From assembly GCF_030272615.1 (NCBI RefSeq), contig NC_081408.1, positions 614,597,976 through 614,661,975 of the forward strand: a stretch of 64,000 bases of DNA, given 5' to 3'. Below, piece after piece: positions 45,883-57,168 of this stretch. This DNA comes from Cryptomeria japonica. Its lineage: Eukaryota > Streptophyta > Pinopsida > Cupressales > Cupressaceae. Numbering within the stretch: position 1 is the first letter of the stretch; every line of letters begins with the position of its first letter. A program made the position numbers and the translations under genes. A model generated the notes under the pieces. The model had not been told where the DNA came from, did not search any database, and was given only the letters and a program-made list of their open reading frames with translations.

Positions 45883-46265
45883 GTTATAGGATCTCCAAAA
45901 AAGAATAAGAATCAAATGAGAAGAGATCAAATTTGTTTTACATGTTAGGAGGCTTGGACACCATATCATAATTGTGGATTAAGGAGAAAAATCTATCGCA
46001 ACCAAGTAAAGATGAGGACCAAGATATAGATGTTAATGGTTCCCTAATTCATGAAGAACAAGCTGAAATAAATACACCTAATAGTTCCCAAGTAGCTAAG
46101 GATTATATCATGAAGGAAAAATCAGTTGCTATAGGTGAGAGGTATACAAAACTCTTAATTGGTCATTTGCAGATAACTATTGATAAAACTAGTGAAGAGA
46201 AGAACTCATTTGGTGAATACATATATAATCACAATGTTGTTCCATTACTAATTCATGAAGAGTGA
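45883..46265 (+). pseudogene. E4 zinc-knuckle-like remnant and unknown ORF part 1
   Basis: At about 45928-45975 a frame reads ICFTC, stop, EAWTPYHNC. The C-C-H-C spacing and the W-P-H pattern resemble the zinc knuckle after Gag in some gypsy elements; one Cys-adjacent codon is now a stop. The frame 45972-46265 that follows is acidic and unrecognised. It ends with a stop but continues in the same frame in the next ORF. Confidence 0.4.
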
Positions 46266-47313
46266 ATGGTATCATCTGGACAATCCATTAAGTGTGATAA
46301 TTATAATGCTTCCACAATTGAGAATAAATCAGAAAATTTACTATATGACAGCCCATGTTCCTTACATGAATTTGAAATTAAGCCTTTATCATTGCCAGAT
46401 TTGAAGGAGAGATTTTTAGTTACAGAGGAGAAAGTTATGCAAGTATTAACAAGGGCAAATGATTCTCACAAATATATTGAATATCTTATGTGGAAAAATC
46501 AAATTGATGAGAGGCAAAAAGGAATTTCATGTGGAGTCACTAGTACACAATTACACGCAATCAAAGAAGCATTTGAAAAGATGAAATTATACTACTTGCA
46601 ACTCTTAATGGATCTTAATGGATAGGGATCTTGCTATCAAATTTATGGAAAACAAGGAAAGTGAGATTGATGATCTCTGTTACCAGCTAAGAATGACCCA
46701 TTTTTCTCTACACAAATTAGAAAATCAAGTTTCTATTATGACTACAATCAAAGAACAAGAAGTTGATACAATGGAAATGGAGATTAAACAAAGAGTAGTA
46801 GGGATTGATGAACTCTTAAAGGAAGAAATGGGAGACAATGATCCTAACAATTCACATACTAGGGACATCCAAAATAATGATGAAAGGATTGAGGAATTTC
46901 ACAAGGAAACACCTTGCAACCTTGTAACTTCATTTGAAGAAGATGCATTTGATACACCACCACCTTTGTTCTCTTGGGATGGTCACGTGATAAGACAAGA
47001 TTGGGTGAATTGTGATGAATCCAATGGAAGCATAGAGGAGCCTAAACTTTCGATTTGGGACAACAAAGGTTTACCTTTGCAATCACATAAGTTTGTAGCT
47101 TTTACACATGGAAACAATAATGAAGAGGGGTCTACAAGTGTTGGTACCCATAGTGCAGGTATTGACCATAAAATTTTCAGTGAAGAGGTGTTTGAAAGGG
47201 ATGACGATATGACACAAAAATATGGTAGTAATTATAAATTTTGTAACATCAATCATACTTTTTTACACCATCATGAGGTAACAACTCTTTCACATGAGGA
47301 TGTTGTTAAGTAG
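46266..47313 (+). pseudogene. E4 unknown ORF part 2
   Basis: Frame 46266-46625 and, after a frameshift, 46618-47313. Contains LPDLKERFLVTEEKVMQVL, a coiled-coil-like part (ENKESEIDDLCYQLRMTHFS) and a tail with PPLFSWDGHVIRQDWV. I cannot assign it to a family. It lies between the PDS5-like fragment and the 3' end of E4. Confidence 0.5.
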
Positions 47314-48044
47314 AGTTTTTCTATTTCTATTTTTTTTTTGATGACGATCATTTCATTGGTGAAGATGTTGGTTTGATTGATGACACCTGTAGTGAATCAA
47401 ACATCCAAGAGTTAACTTTGATGAGTAATGAAGACAACTACAATTCATCTTTCAATTTGACACTGATTACTTATTATATGGCAGCCACTTATTTACTGGT
47501 TGGCAACTTAATCTTTACAGATATTTCAGTTTTTTATGGCCGTCCTAGGTTGGTTTCCATTGTAATTGCATATTTGACTTGTTCTTCAATAGCTAGTGAA
47601 ATATATGGAGTTGAATAATGCTTCTCTTGCATAGAGATGGAATGTGGGAGGTTTTTCTTTGCTTGGCATTGGTTTGGTGACATGTTTGAAATTATCTATG
47701 TTGCTAATCAGAGTTATGGCATCGAGTTTTGGTTGATTTATTGGTGCATGGGGGTTCATCTTCATTTTGTTTGGTTGTTCTACATGTAGGGATGGTTACC
47801 TCAAGGTGATTGGTTGAATTTTTTTTCATTATTTATAAAAGATTCTACAGATTGATATGGGATCCAGGTAGTGATATGTTTGGTGCATGGACTCTTGTAG
47901 ACCAAGATATACTACTTCACCATGGGTATGCAGATGATTTAATCAGTGCGGTGCATCAAATTAGTAGAGCGGTTTTCCTAAGGATGGTTTGGGATCCTAG
48001 CATTGGTATGTAGATTCATGATTTCTTGAGGACAAGCAATCTTT
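47314..48044 (+). other. E4 3' internal region
   Basis: Two short frames only. One (47373-47618) has a hydrophobic stretch that could be a membrane segment. The other (about 47850-48013) repeats a WDPG/WDPS phrase at its two ends. Neither is recognised. The end, CTTGAGGACAAGC before a purine tract, resembles the 3' end of gypsy-type elements. Confidence 0.4.
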
Positions 48045-48057
48045 AAGGAGGGAGGAC
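48045..48057 (+). other. E4 polypurine tract
   Basis: AAGGAGGGAGGAC adjoining TGTAATGTCC. Confidence 0.75.
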
Positions 48058-48717
48058 TGTAATGTCCCCTTTTGGGACATTAGGAAAATCCATTAAATAA
48101 TTAATTTTAAGTTGTCTAAACATTATAACTCTAAAGACAACTTAATTTAGTTATTTATCTAAGTAGATTAAAGTGACTTTACGACAACATCAAATTATCA
48201 AGTAAAGTAAATTAAAAGAAGGAATTCCAAGAGACGAGCAATGGGCGAATGAAGAGTCACAAGGTTGATCTATTCAATAGCTTGGAGAGGCTTAGTCTCA
48301 CATGCTTGGTTTATGTTTGGTTTTGTATTCTCTTGGAGAATTTAGGGAAGTTTTGGATTTCAGTTGGTTTGGGAAAGGAAACCCTCAATCTTGGAGGCAG
48401 TGGACGAAAACCCATTACAATTGGAGTTATCATGTAGGTGACTCACATGTGCTTCAAATGCAGTTTGCTGGTAATCCAATCTGATTGTTATTTTTGTAGT
48501 TGAGATTGGATGTAAGGTCATTATTTTGCCGAAGTATTATGGCAATATTCATATGTAGTTTTCATACCTTGTTCTTTTATGCAAATAAAGTTATTTAGTT
48601 GTAATTTGTTTGCGAAAATTCGATATTTTGTGATTAAATTCATGTAGTCATTTTTTCATAAAAACTTGAGAAAAGTTTGTATAAAACCTAGAGTAATATC
48701 CCTAGGGGGATATTTCA
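48058..48717 (+). repeat. E4 3' LTR
   Basis: 660 bp starting TGTAATGTCCCC, whose first 24 bases form an inverted repeat (AATGTCCC, then GGGACATT), and ending TATTTCA. Roughly 93% identical by eye to the left LTR over the shared part. Confidence 0.87.
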
Positions 48718-49067
48718 CCCCACACATCTCAATTTGCCTTTTGCAATGCATTCCAAATTGTTTTTGGGCTAACTATTCTTTATATACATGTTACATCTAA
48801 TTACACCGACCTAATTAATTTTATTGTGCTTATTGTGTATGCTAAAATTCATCTTCATTCAATTAGAAATAAAAGGGAAATCACAAATCCCTATTCAATT
48901 AAATTTTTTAAAACAAACTCAATGAAATAACACAATCAAGCAAATAGGAATGTAAAATAATCAATTAAAACTCCCTATTCCATGATTGCATATTGCTTCC
49001 ATTGTTCTTCTCCTCTTTGTGGTATGATGGCTCTTAGATATCGCGTTGGCAACCTGCAAGTGACACA
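48718..49067 (+). repeat. Old LTR-like remnant, middle part
   Basis: Continues 24700-25371 across E4. No gene. Ends at the E5 target copy acaca (49063-49067). Confidence 0.45.
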
Positions 49068-50266
49068 TGTTACTACTTATCAAATTGCCATTAGTTTTAT
49101 ATACAAAGTCATTCTATATACTCTAGTTGGTTACCACTACCGAAATATTTAGTTGGTATGAACAACCTAGTCGGTTACAGAAGGAAAACAGTCACAAAGC
49201 CCAGTATACACCAAGCTGTCTACCGAGTGTTATTTCATGTCTACTGAGCAGTAAAGATAATATACCGAGTTGATATACACCGAGTGAAATGTGTTACCAG
49301 ATTCATTGAACCTGGACACACATATGAAAACGTGTTACAAGATCGAGGCACACAGAACCGTTATCACATTGGAAATTGCACATAAAAATTTTGTATAATT
49401 TTGAGGTCATCTAACCAATGAAATATTTTGCATGGTTATTTATTCGAGAAATCATGTTTGTAAGATCAAAGCAATGAATCAGATCATCGACATAAGAAGT
49501 CTATTTATACAACATGAATTTAGGGTTAGAAAGATATGTGAATGTGAGAAATGTGTGTGCATATGTGTATGAAGAAAGACTTATGTGATACATGAGAAAT
49601 CACAGAGTATTATGACTGTTACAGAGACACAGAGATCACCGAGAAGGTTATCAGAGAACAGTCGAGGAACAGAGTAAATGGAAGGGTTTACCATGTTACT
49701 TTATGAGTTACCGAGGTATGCTATAGGCAAGGTAATCTTATTTTGAGCACATAGAATCTGCTACAGCATTTTAGATGTAAAGTTGCAGATATTTGTAAAG
49801 TCTTATTGTAATATTTTGAAGTTGTAAGAGAAACCTTTAACAGGGTAAAAGACTCTAACTAAGTCTATAAATTGTAAATCCTCTAACCAGGTGCAACATA
49901 TATATAGTGTTGTAAACTCCTTTAGCAAGGTAGATCTAACAGATCTTGTTACTCCTAATAGGGTAAGCTATCAGAAATAGCTAAATATGTAGCTCTAACT
50001 GAGCACTCTTTATTATTGCAGTAGTGAAGTTGTGGGTGCCATCCCCACCGCAGTTTTTCTCTCTAACCAAGAGTTTCTACGTGACCAAAATATATGTGTT
50101 ATGGAGTGAATCATGTATGATTGTTACTCATTTGTTTTAGCTTTATGTTATGTTACAATAGTTTTTGGTTTATGCATAACAGTAAAGATATTGTTGAGAA
50201 AAGGATTTGAAGTACTGATTCACCCCTCCCCTCTCAGTACATTAGCTTTCCATATTGGGCCTAACA
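49068..50266 (+). repeat. E5 5' LTR
   Basis: Starts TGTTACTACT, ends GGGCCTAACA. It has 15 bp (about 49261-49285) that the right copy lacks. Confidence 0.94.
50049..50081 (+). promoter_or_regulatory. Conserved LTR hairpin, E5 copy (covarying stems)
   Basis: Outer stem CGCAG/CTACG, inner stem CTCT/AGAG, with the same T5/T3 internal loop as the others. The 3' LTR copy (56946-56978) has CACAG/CTGCG. Each copy has one apparent G-to-A change, so the ancestor was probably a full CGCAG/CTGCG stem. Both stems differ from CGTGG/CCACG and CCC/GGG in C1 and E2, yet still pair. Confidence 0.6.
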
Positions 50267-50268
50267 AT

Positions 50269-50280
50269 TGGTATCAGAGC
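50269..50280 (+). other. E5 primer binding site (initiator Met)
   Basis: TGGTATCAGAGC, two bases after the LTR. Confidence 0.95.
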
Positions 50281-50328
50281 TTGAATCTTGGAAAAGGGTT
50301 TAACTACCTAAAGAGAAAGATCTTAGCA

Positions 50329-51681
50329 ATGGAAGGCTATAAACAATCTCGGAGGATTGTGTATCTACAAGAAGAGATGGATAATGCAAATCAAGTGATT
50401 GCAGACATGCAAAGGCAAATGCAAAAATCTTTGAAAGTAAGGAGAAGATTATCTGATGACTTGCAAGATTCTCAAGAGTTAGTGGAACAAATCGAGACAT
50501 CATCTGAGAACAGTATATCTAAAGAAATTGAAGAAATGATTGGAATGTTGAAAGAAAAGAACAAAGCATTGGCTGATCAACTAAAAGCAATGAAAAGAGA
50601 ACATGAACATTTCAGTACATAGATGACTGAAAATCTAGATGCATTAAGGATAGCCGAGGATACAGCAAGAGATCTATAAAGAGAGAAACAACAACTTGAA
50701 GTCTTAGTATCTGATAAGAATGATGAAATCATAAGGCTAACTGGTATTCAACAAAATCTGATAGATCAACTAGGTTATACACATCATGAAGCAAATCTGA
50801 AAGATGATGAGAATCAAGCATTGAAACTTGAAGTATCAAGGTTGAGCAATGAACTTGAAACAGAGAAGAAATCCAAGGAAACACTAAAGAAGAGTTATGA
50901 AGCATCAAAGATGTTGGATGAGCAACTGAACACAAGACGACCCTACAAAGAAGGAGGACTTGGTTACAAAGGAAAATACTCTACCGAGAAGGGAATCTGC
51001 ACTACCGAGAGAGGAGAATCATCAAAACAAGCTGGAAAAAGGAATAACATCAAAAGGAAGAAGCCTATTTGCTACTACTGTGGAAATCAAGGTCATACTG
51101 CCAACATGTGTCAAATTAGAAAAGGTAAGCAACCAAATACCACTAAGACCAATGGTTATTGTTACAATTGCAATAAATATGGTCACACATCTAATCAATG
51201 TAGGACAAAGTTTGTTAACAATTATCAGAAGGCAAAATTCAAAGAATTTTGTAAAAACTGCAATAGATATGGACATAGTACCGAGAAGTGTTGGTTTAAG
51301 CAAAAGAACCACATGTGGTCTGCACACCGAGCAAATACTAGAGGTTACTGAACTCACACAGATCCTTACCGACAATATTCTGCAGTACCATGGGATTACA
51401 ATACAAGGATATGGTGTGAATGTTGTGGAAGATATGGACATATAAGTGCCAATTGCTTTATGAGGTTTGGAATGAATAACCGAAGATCATGGAGAAATCC
51501 TGGTATGGCATGTTTTCATTGTCACAAAGTTGGACACTTGGCTGGAGATTGTAGAGATCAACCTAGACAAGACACTGATGAAATAAAAGAGAAATTAAAG
51601 ATGATTTGGAGAAAGAAGGAAATTGTGTCAAATAAAGAAAGCACCTTACCTACCGAGTTAGGTGCTCCCACTCCAAATTAA
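50329..51681 (+). pseudogene. E5 ORF1: coiled-coil protein with five zinc knuckles, three stops
   Basis: From ATG 50329 to the TAA at 51679 in a single frame, 450 codons, with in-frame stops at 50620, about 50677 and 51349. Residues about 10-200 have the Glu/Lys/Gln/Leu pattern of a coiled coil. Five CX2CX4HX4C knuckles follow: CYYCGNQGHTANMC, CYNCNKYGHTSNQC, CKNCNRYGHSTEKC, CECCGRYGHISANC and CFHCHKVGHLAGDC. E2 has four. The WRNPGMACFHCHK / WRAPGMVCHHCNK segments and the C-terminal tails match E2. Nucleocapsid-like RNA binding is likely from the knuckles; the rest is inference. Confidence 0.88.
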
Positions 51682-52235
51682 TTGTTAAAGGTATGAAGGG
51701 ACTGCATTCTCACAAGGTTAAATCTTAAACAGTTCCTATTTTAGTATGTACGAAACTCAAAATCTGCATAGTAAGATGTAGTAGTAAGTTTAAAATTCTA
51801 TCAAAGTCTTTTGGAGCACTTTACAGGAAAATTGTTAAGTCGGTGAATTCAGGAAGCCTGTCAAGTCGGTATATGAAGGAAATCTGGCTACTCGGTTAAA
51901 GCGCAAAAAAAAGGGAAAGAAAGTTAAGTGAAGCGAGTGCATTTAATGTCTTTGACCTAACTTGCACGGAGCCCGGTAAGGTATTTTTGAGTACTTAAAA
52001 GGTTTTTCGCGGTCATTTTCATTCACTAAGTTTTTGAGACGCAGAGCAGAGCGAATCAAGGTGATCAAACCATCTTCAAAGCAAAATCTAAGGTATTTAC
52101 ATTGAATCTCATCGCATTGCTAAGCTAGTTTACCAAACTCATTAAGTTGTTATTATTTGCTGAGTGTGAAGCGTCTGTCATTTGTTAAGTTCTCAAACCC
52201 TAAGGTTCCTGTGTCAATTTTTATCTGAAATCAAA
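51682..52235 (+). promoter_or_regulatory. E5 ORF1-ORF2 spacer with conserved TATA-like block
   Basis: TTAAAAGG at 51995-52002, followed by TTTTTC, TCATTTTCATTCACTAA and TTTTTGAGA, then GCAGAGCAGAGCGAA. E2 has the same order (TTTAAAAGG, TCATTTCTCACTTA, TTTTTTGAGA, GCAGAGCAAAGAAAAGCGA). It is a candidate internal promoter and leader for ORF2. Confidence 0.48.
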
Positions 52236-55200
52236 ATGGCATCTAAGATCCAAGACCCCATTGTTGTCACAAATGTAGAAAAGCTCTCACTAAAATACTC
52301 TTTGACTCCCAAAATTGCATCTGAATCGGATGACAAAACTGCTTTTTCACTCATCCCGGATCGAGTCTTGTTAGTTGAGGATGTGAGATTCTTCACAAAA
52401 TGCCGTGTTGAAGAACTCGATCATGTTGAGATCAAAGATGCATATGATGAATTGTGCATAGATGGTAAAATGGATAGCAAGTATGAGCATATCAAAATCA
52501 AGGGATTGACTGAAGCCCTAACCTATCCCCGTGTGTTCAAACCCCAGTGGGTCAAGTTTGTACTAAGCCGAGTGCATGATGATTTCATGTGGCTACAAGA
52601 GCAACTGTTTAAGATCACTAAAGAGATCATTCATCTGATCACCAGTTATCCTATCTATGATCATGCCCGAGCACAGAAAATGATATCATAGAAGGAATTG
52701 ATCAGTTTGACTAGAGTTGAATCGGATTGCAGAGGTATGAAGTTGAACAATGTCACTGATCATGAACTCAAATTTGCCATTAAAGTAATTGGTTACTGTT
52801 TCTTCCAATCGACAAGGGAAAACAGTGTACCCTGTGCAGTAGTGGACTTAGCATACAAAATTGTTAAGAAAGGCATGAAAATTGACTTGTGTGAAGTATT
52901 GCTGAAGAACTTGTTTGAAAATCTGAACACAATCAGGAAGCCGAAGAAGAACAACACGGAAAATACTCTAAAATTTGGATCACTACTTGTATGTATGTTT
53001 TTCTACTTTGAGAAGTTTTTTCCAACAATCAGTAAAGTTGTTTGGGAACTACATCGACCAATCACCCATCAGATCAATGACTTCATCAAGAAGTTAGGTG
53101 ATAACTTTAATGATATAATGGATGATTACTTCAGCAAGTTCCAAGAGAAAATGCATAACAGGTACCGGATTCCACCACAGCTGGTAGAAAATTACAAAGA
53201 TGAAATATGTTTTGAGGTCGACACCGATTACTGTTATGTGAATGCTGTGGAACTGAGGACTCAATCTTTGTCACCTATGGGTTACGAGATTGATTTTGAT
53301 ATCACACAACAACAAATTGATGCCTATCTATCATTGCCAAGGCATACTACTGAGCTGAGGTATGGAACCTTTGAAGAGGTGAAGGAAAAAGTAAAAATGA
53401 GCATTGTAGTACCTAAGGCTACAAGAAAAGCTACAAAGATGATTAAGGCATTAACTGAGAAATTTGGAGAAGAGTCTTCCTCCACACCTGTCAAAGGAGT
53501 TCTAGCCATCACCGAAGAGGAGATAGAAGCCCAAGAAGCAACCATAACACTTAGCACCAAATTACCTAAGGGAAAAGTGTTGAAGAGAAAGAAACATGAC
53601 ACTTCAATGGCCCTACCGACCCCTCCAACAAAGAGACCTAACACAAGGGCATTTGCTACATCACCGAGTAAGAAACACAAGACTGTTGCCATTCCTAAGG
53701 TAACTAGAACTTACAAGAAATCTACTCGAAGACTCATTTTGCCAAAAGAGTCGAGTGATACTGAATCTGAAGATGCAAATAAATTTCAGATTGTGAAAAG
53801 CAAGAAGGTAGATGTACATAGTGTAGAAATTTTTTGTAATAATCTAAAGGAATATGGTGGATTTGGTGGATTCAGATTTGTCAAAAATGAATCCAGATTT
53901 GCTGATGAAAAGAGGCAAATTGAAGAAGCTGTCATTTGCACACTTCTCAAATTCTGAGTGGTCCCATTAGAAGTATGTAATTCTTTTCCTAAGGAATTAT
54001 ATGCACATATTGAAACCAGATGGCAATATGCCCTAGACTGGGAGAAACAAATCAGAGAAAGAAGTTTGGTGCATCTCTTTCCTGATATGTCAGTTGATGA
54101 AATAAAAGAACATCTGACAAACAACCAAACTCAATTTACAGTAAAACAAAAGGCCTTGAAATTGATGAATGGCCTGTATATAGAAGTGGAGAAGGAAACA
54201 AAAGAGCAATGGAAGACCATCTTTCGAAGAAAGAATGCTGGTGAACAATCTACAGTGGAAATAGTCGATGTCACTGACCAAGAGCCCGATGTCACCAAGC
54301 AAGACCCTGCTGACACCATTCAAATAGATGAAGATATCATGGATACAGAGGCACCTGAATAAGAAATGATAGAAGGGAATGCTTATGCAAAACTTGTCTC
54401 CAGTGAATCTGTTTTGGAACAAGTTCAACCTTACCCACTGATCAATCAACCTGCTACAATCGAAGCTCCTCAGGCTATAGGTGAAGGCACCGAAGGTCAA
54501 AAGTCTACAGCAGAAGGTACTTCACAAGAACATACCTCTCAAGCACCTTCTAGCATGGAAAATGTTATAGCTGAGACACCAAGCACCGAGACACCGAAGG
54601 ACACTACCAAGGCTAAAGAAATTGACAAACATGTTGTCTCTACCGAGCAACCTACCGAGGGTTCTCAAGCCTCTCAAGCTATTGTAGTGGTTCACCCGAT
54701 GAAAGGTAAAGAAAAGAAGTTGAAAAAGCATAGTTTCAAAATTGATTTATCAAAACCAATAGTGTTGCCCAATGTAGACATCTCCAAATTGAAAGGGCAA
54801 ACACTCAATGAATTCGGTGAACTGTGCAAAGTAAAGGCCGAACAGGAGAAGCAACTGGCCATACAAAAGAAGAATAAAGTACTTCAGAAGGTAAAGACCT
54901 TACTATCAGATATGCTACCTTCAGCTACAGTATCAATGGATGCAACCATCCATATTCAATTGGATGAACTCCTAAATCAGATTGAGACATCTGGAGTAGA
55001 TGCATCCGAATACTTAAGCAAACTAAAAGAGAAGGAGCTAACTACTAAAATGATAGAGGAAGTATAGAAATCCATTTCTGTTGGCAAGGTAAAACTTGTC
55101 AAATTTATTGCCGAGTTGTCCCCTCAACTCAAGCACATTCTTTCATTATTTCAGAAACTCTGCACATTTTCTTTGTTTCTTAAGGACATTAAGAATAAAA

Positions 55201-55595
55201 CAGAAGCAATTGAGAAAGAGATCACCGATCTCTCAAATAAGTTGACCCCCGAGCCCAATTCAGTTCAGAATTTTTATACTAAGCTACAACAAATCATGTC
55301 TGAACAATTGGAACTGAGGAATGAAGAACACAAGATCAAGATGGACATAATGACACTTCAAATATTATTCCTTCCTCATCTTTCATCCATTCAAGAATAG
55401 CTAAACCGAGCCACTTATCTCTCTAATACACAAGAGGGAAGCACTTTAGATTGCTTAATTTCATTATTGGTTGATATTAATGCACAAAATTCTTTAATGG
55501 ATAGTGTAAAGGATGCACTCTCTGTCGCTCTCACCGAAGCCAAGACAAAGTACAAATCCATTTTTGATCAGTTGCCACCTCCCAATGGTAACTAA
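52236..55595 (+). pseudogene. E5 ORF2: 1119-codon protein of unknown function, five stops, no frameshift
   Basis: From ATG 52236 to TAA 55593 in one frame; in-frame stops at 52689, 53955, 54360, 55065 and 55398. Each stop is one C-to-T change from a Gln or Arg codon. The N-terminal half (to about residue 370) is a mixed, probably helical domain with LSRVHDDFMWLQEQL, GYCFFQSTRENSVP, CMFFYFEKFFPTI and LSPMGYEIDFDI, all matched in E2 ORF2. Then come a Lys/Thr/Pro-rich basic stretch (about 53570-53760, possible nuclear localisation), an acidic stretch (about 54240-54360), a Ser/Thr/Glu-rich stretch and a Leu/Lys coiled-coil end. No catalytic motif or transmembrane segment is evident. I do not recognise the family. 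Confidence 0.82.
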
Positions 55596-55967
55596 ATTTT
55601 GATGTTTTTCAAAAAGGGGGAGTATATTAGAGTATATCATCAAGAGTATATATAGCATCAAAGTACACAGGGGGAGTGTATAGTATTCAAAGTATCAAAC
55701 AACCAGAGTGTAGTATACAGGGGGAGTATACCGAGTAGAGAATAAGTAGAATATGCAGAGTATCCAAGAGCAGTGAACTGAGCAATGGACAGAGGAAAGA
55801 ATAGTGATTACAGAGTTTTGTACAACATATTGATAAGGGGAGTATATTTGATTATACTATTTCAATGACTAATGTATATACTGCATGTTTAGTCAAATTT
55901 TGTAAAGTATACAGATTTTTGAGTAATGACTTTGAAAGTAGTTTTGTCAAACATCTCAACTAATGTC
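55596..55967 (+). other. E5 3' untranslated region
   Basis: No gene. Three GGGGGAG tracts (about 55616, 55668 and 55709) recur before the terminal one. Confidence 0.6.
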
Positions 55968-55979
55968 AAAAGGGGAGAT
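55968..55979 (+). other. E5 polypurine tract
   Basis: AAAAGGGGAGAT next to the 3' LTR. Confidence 0.9.
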
Positions 55980-57163
55980 TGTTACTACTTATCAAATTGC
56001 CATTAGTTTTATATACAAAGTCATTCTATATACTCTATTCGGTTACCACTACCGAAATATTTAGTCGGTATGAACAGCCTAGTCGGTTACAGAAGGAAAA
56101 CAGTCACAAAGCCTAGTATACACCGAGCTGTCTACTGAGTGTTATTTCATGTCTACTGACCAGTAAAGATAATACACTGAGTGAAACGTGTTACCGGATT
56201 CATTGAACTTGGACACACATATGAAAACATGTTACAAGATGGAGGCACACAGAACCGTTATCACATTGGAAATTGTACATACAAATTTTGTATAATTTTG
56301 AGGTCTTCTAACCAATGAAATATTTTGCATGGTTATTTATTCGAGAAATCATGTTTGTAAGATCGAAGCAATGAATCAGATCATCGACATAAGAAGTCTA
56401 TTTATATAGCATGAATTTAGGGTTAGAAAGATATGTGAATGTGAGAAATGTGTGTGCATATGTGTATGAAGCAAGACTTATGTGATACATGAGAAATCAC
56501 AGAGTATTATGACTATTACAGAGACACAAAGATCACCGAGAAGGTTATCAGAGAATAGTCGAGGAACAGAGTAAATAGAAGGGTTTACCGAGTTACTTTA
56601 TGAGTTACCAAGGTATGCTATAGGCAAGGTAATCTTATTTTGAGCACATAGAATCTGCTACAACATTTCAGATGTAAAGTTGCAGATATTTGTAAAGTCT
56701 TAATGTAATATTTTGAAGTTGTAAGAGAAACCTTTAATAGGGTAAAAGACTCTAACCGAGTCTATAAATTGTAAATCCTCTAACCAGGTGCAACATATAT
56801 ATAGTGTTGTAAAATCCTTTAGCAAGGTAGATCTAACAGATCTTGTTACTCCTAACAGGGTAAGCTAACAGAAATAGCTAAATATGTAGCTCTAACCGAG
56901 CATTCATTATTATTGTAGTAGTGAAGTTGTGGGTGCCATCCCCACCACAGTTTTTCTCTCTAACCAAGAGTTTCTGCGTGACCAAAATATATGTGTTATG
57001 GAGTGAATCATGTATGATTGTTACTCATTTGTTTTAGCTTTATGTTATGTTACAGTAGTTTTTGGTTTATGCATAATAGTAAAGATATTGTTGAGAAAAG
57101 GATTTGAAGTACTGATTCACCCCTCCCCTCTCAGTACATTAGCTTTCCATATTGGGCCTAACA
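55980..57163 (+). repeat. E5 3' LTR
   Basis: 1184 bp, TGTTACTACT to GGGCCTAACA, followed by acaca. Confidence 0.95.
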
Positions 57164-57168
57164 ACACA

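Larger units (their letters stand above)
25372..48717 (+). mobile_element. E4: pol-less LTR retrotransposon carrying a PDS5-like fragment, host of E3, E2 and S
   Basis: LTRs at 25372-25998 and 48058-48717 match over more than 600 bp. A primer site follows the left LTR and a polypurine tract precedes the right one. Near-matching target copies are cctca (25367-25371) and cccca (48718-48722). Once the solo LTR and E3/E2 are removed, the internal region is about 5.5 kb. No protease, RT or integrase can be read in it. It carries a PDS5-like fragment, a zinc-knuckle-like remnant and an unknown ORF. The left LTR starts 15 bp later than the right one. Confidence 0.85.
49068..57163 (+). mobile_element. 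E5: pol-less copia-type LTR element, relative of E2
   Basis: LTRs 49068-50266 (1199 bp) and 55980-57163 (1184 bp) with perfect acaca target copies (49063-49067, 57164-57168), a primer site and an AAAAGGGGAGAT polypurine tract. Internal region: ORF1 (coiled coil plus five zinc knuckles) and ORF2 (1119 codons), no pol domains. The two ORFs keep single frames, with a handful of stops and no frameshift, so this copy is better preserved than E2. The LTR sequence differs from E2 outside short shared blocks. Confidence 0.94.
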
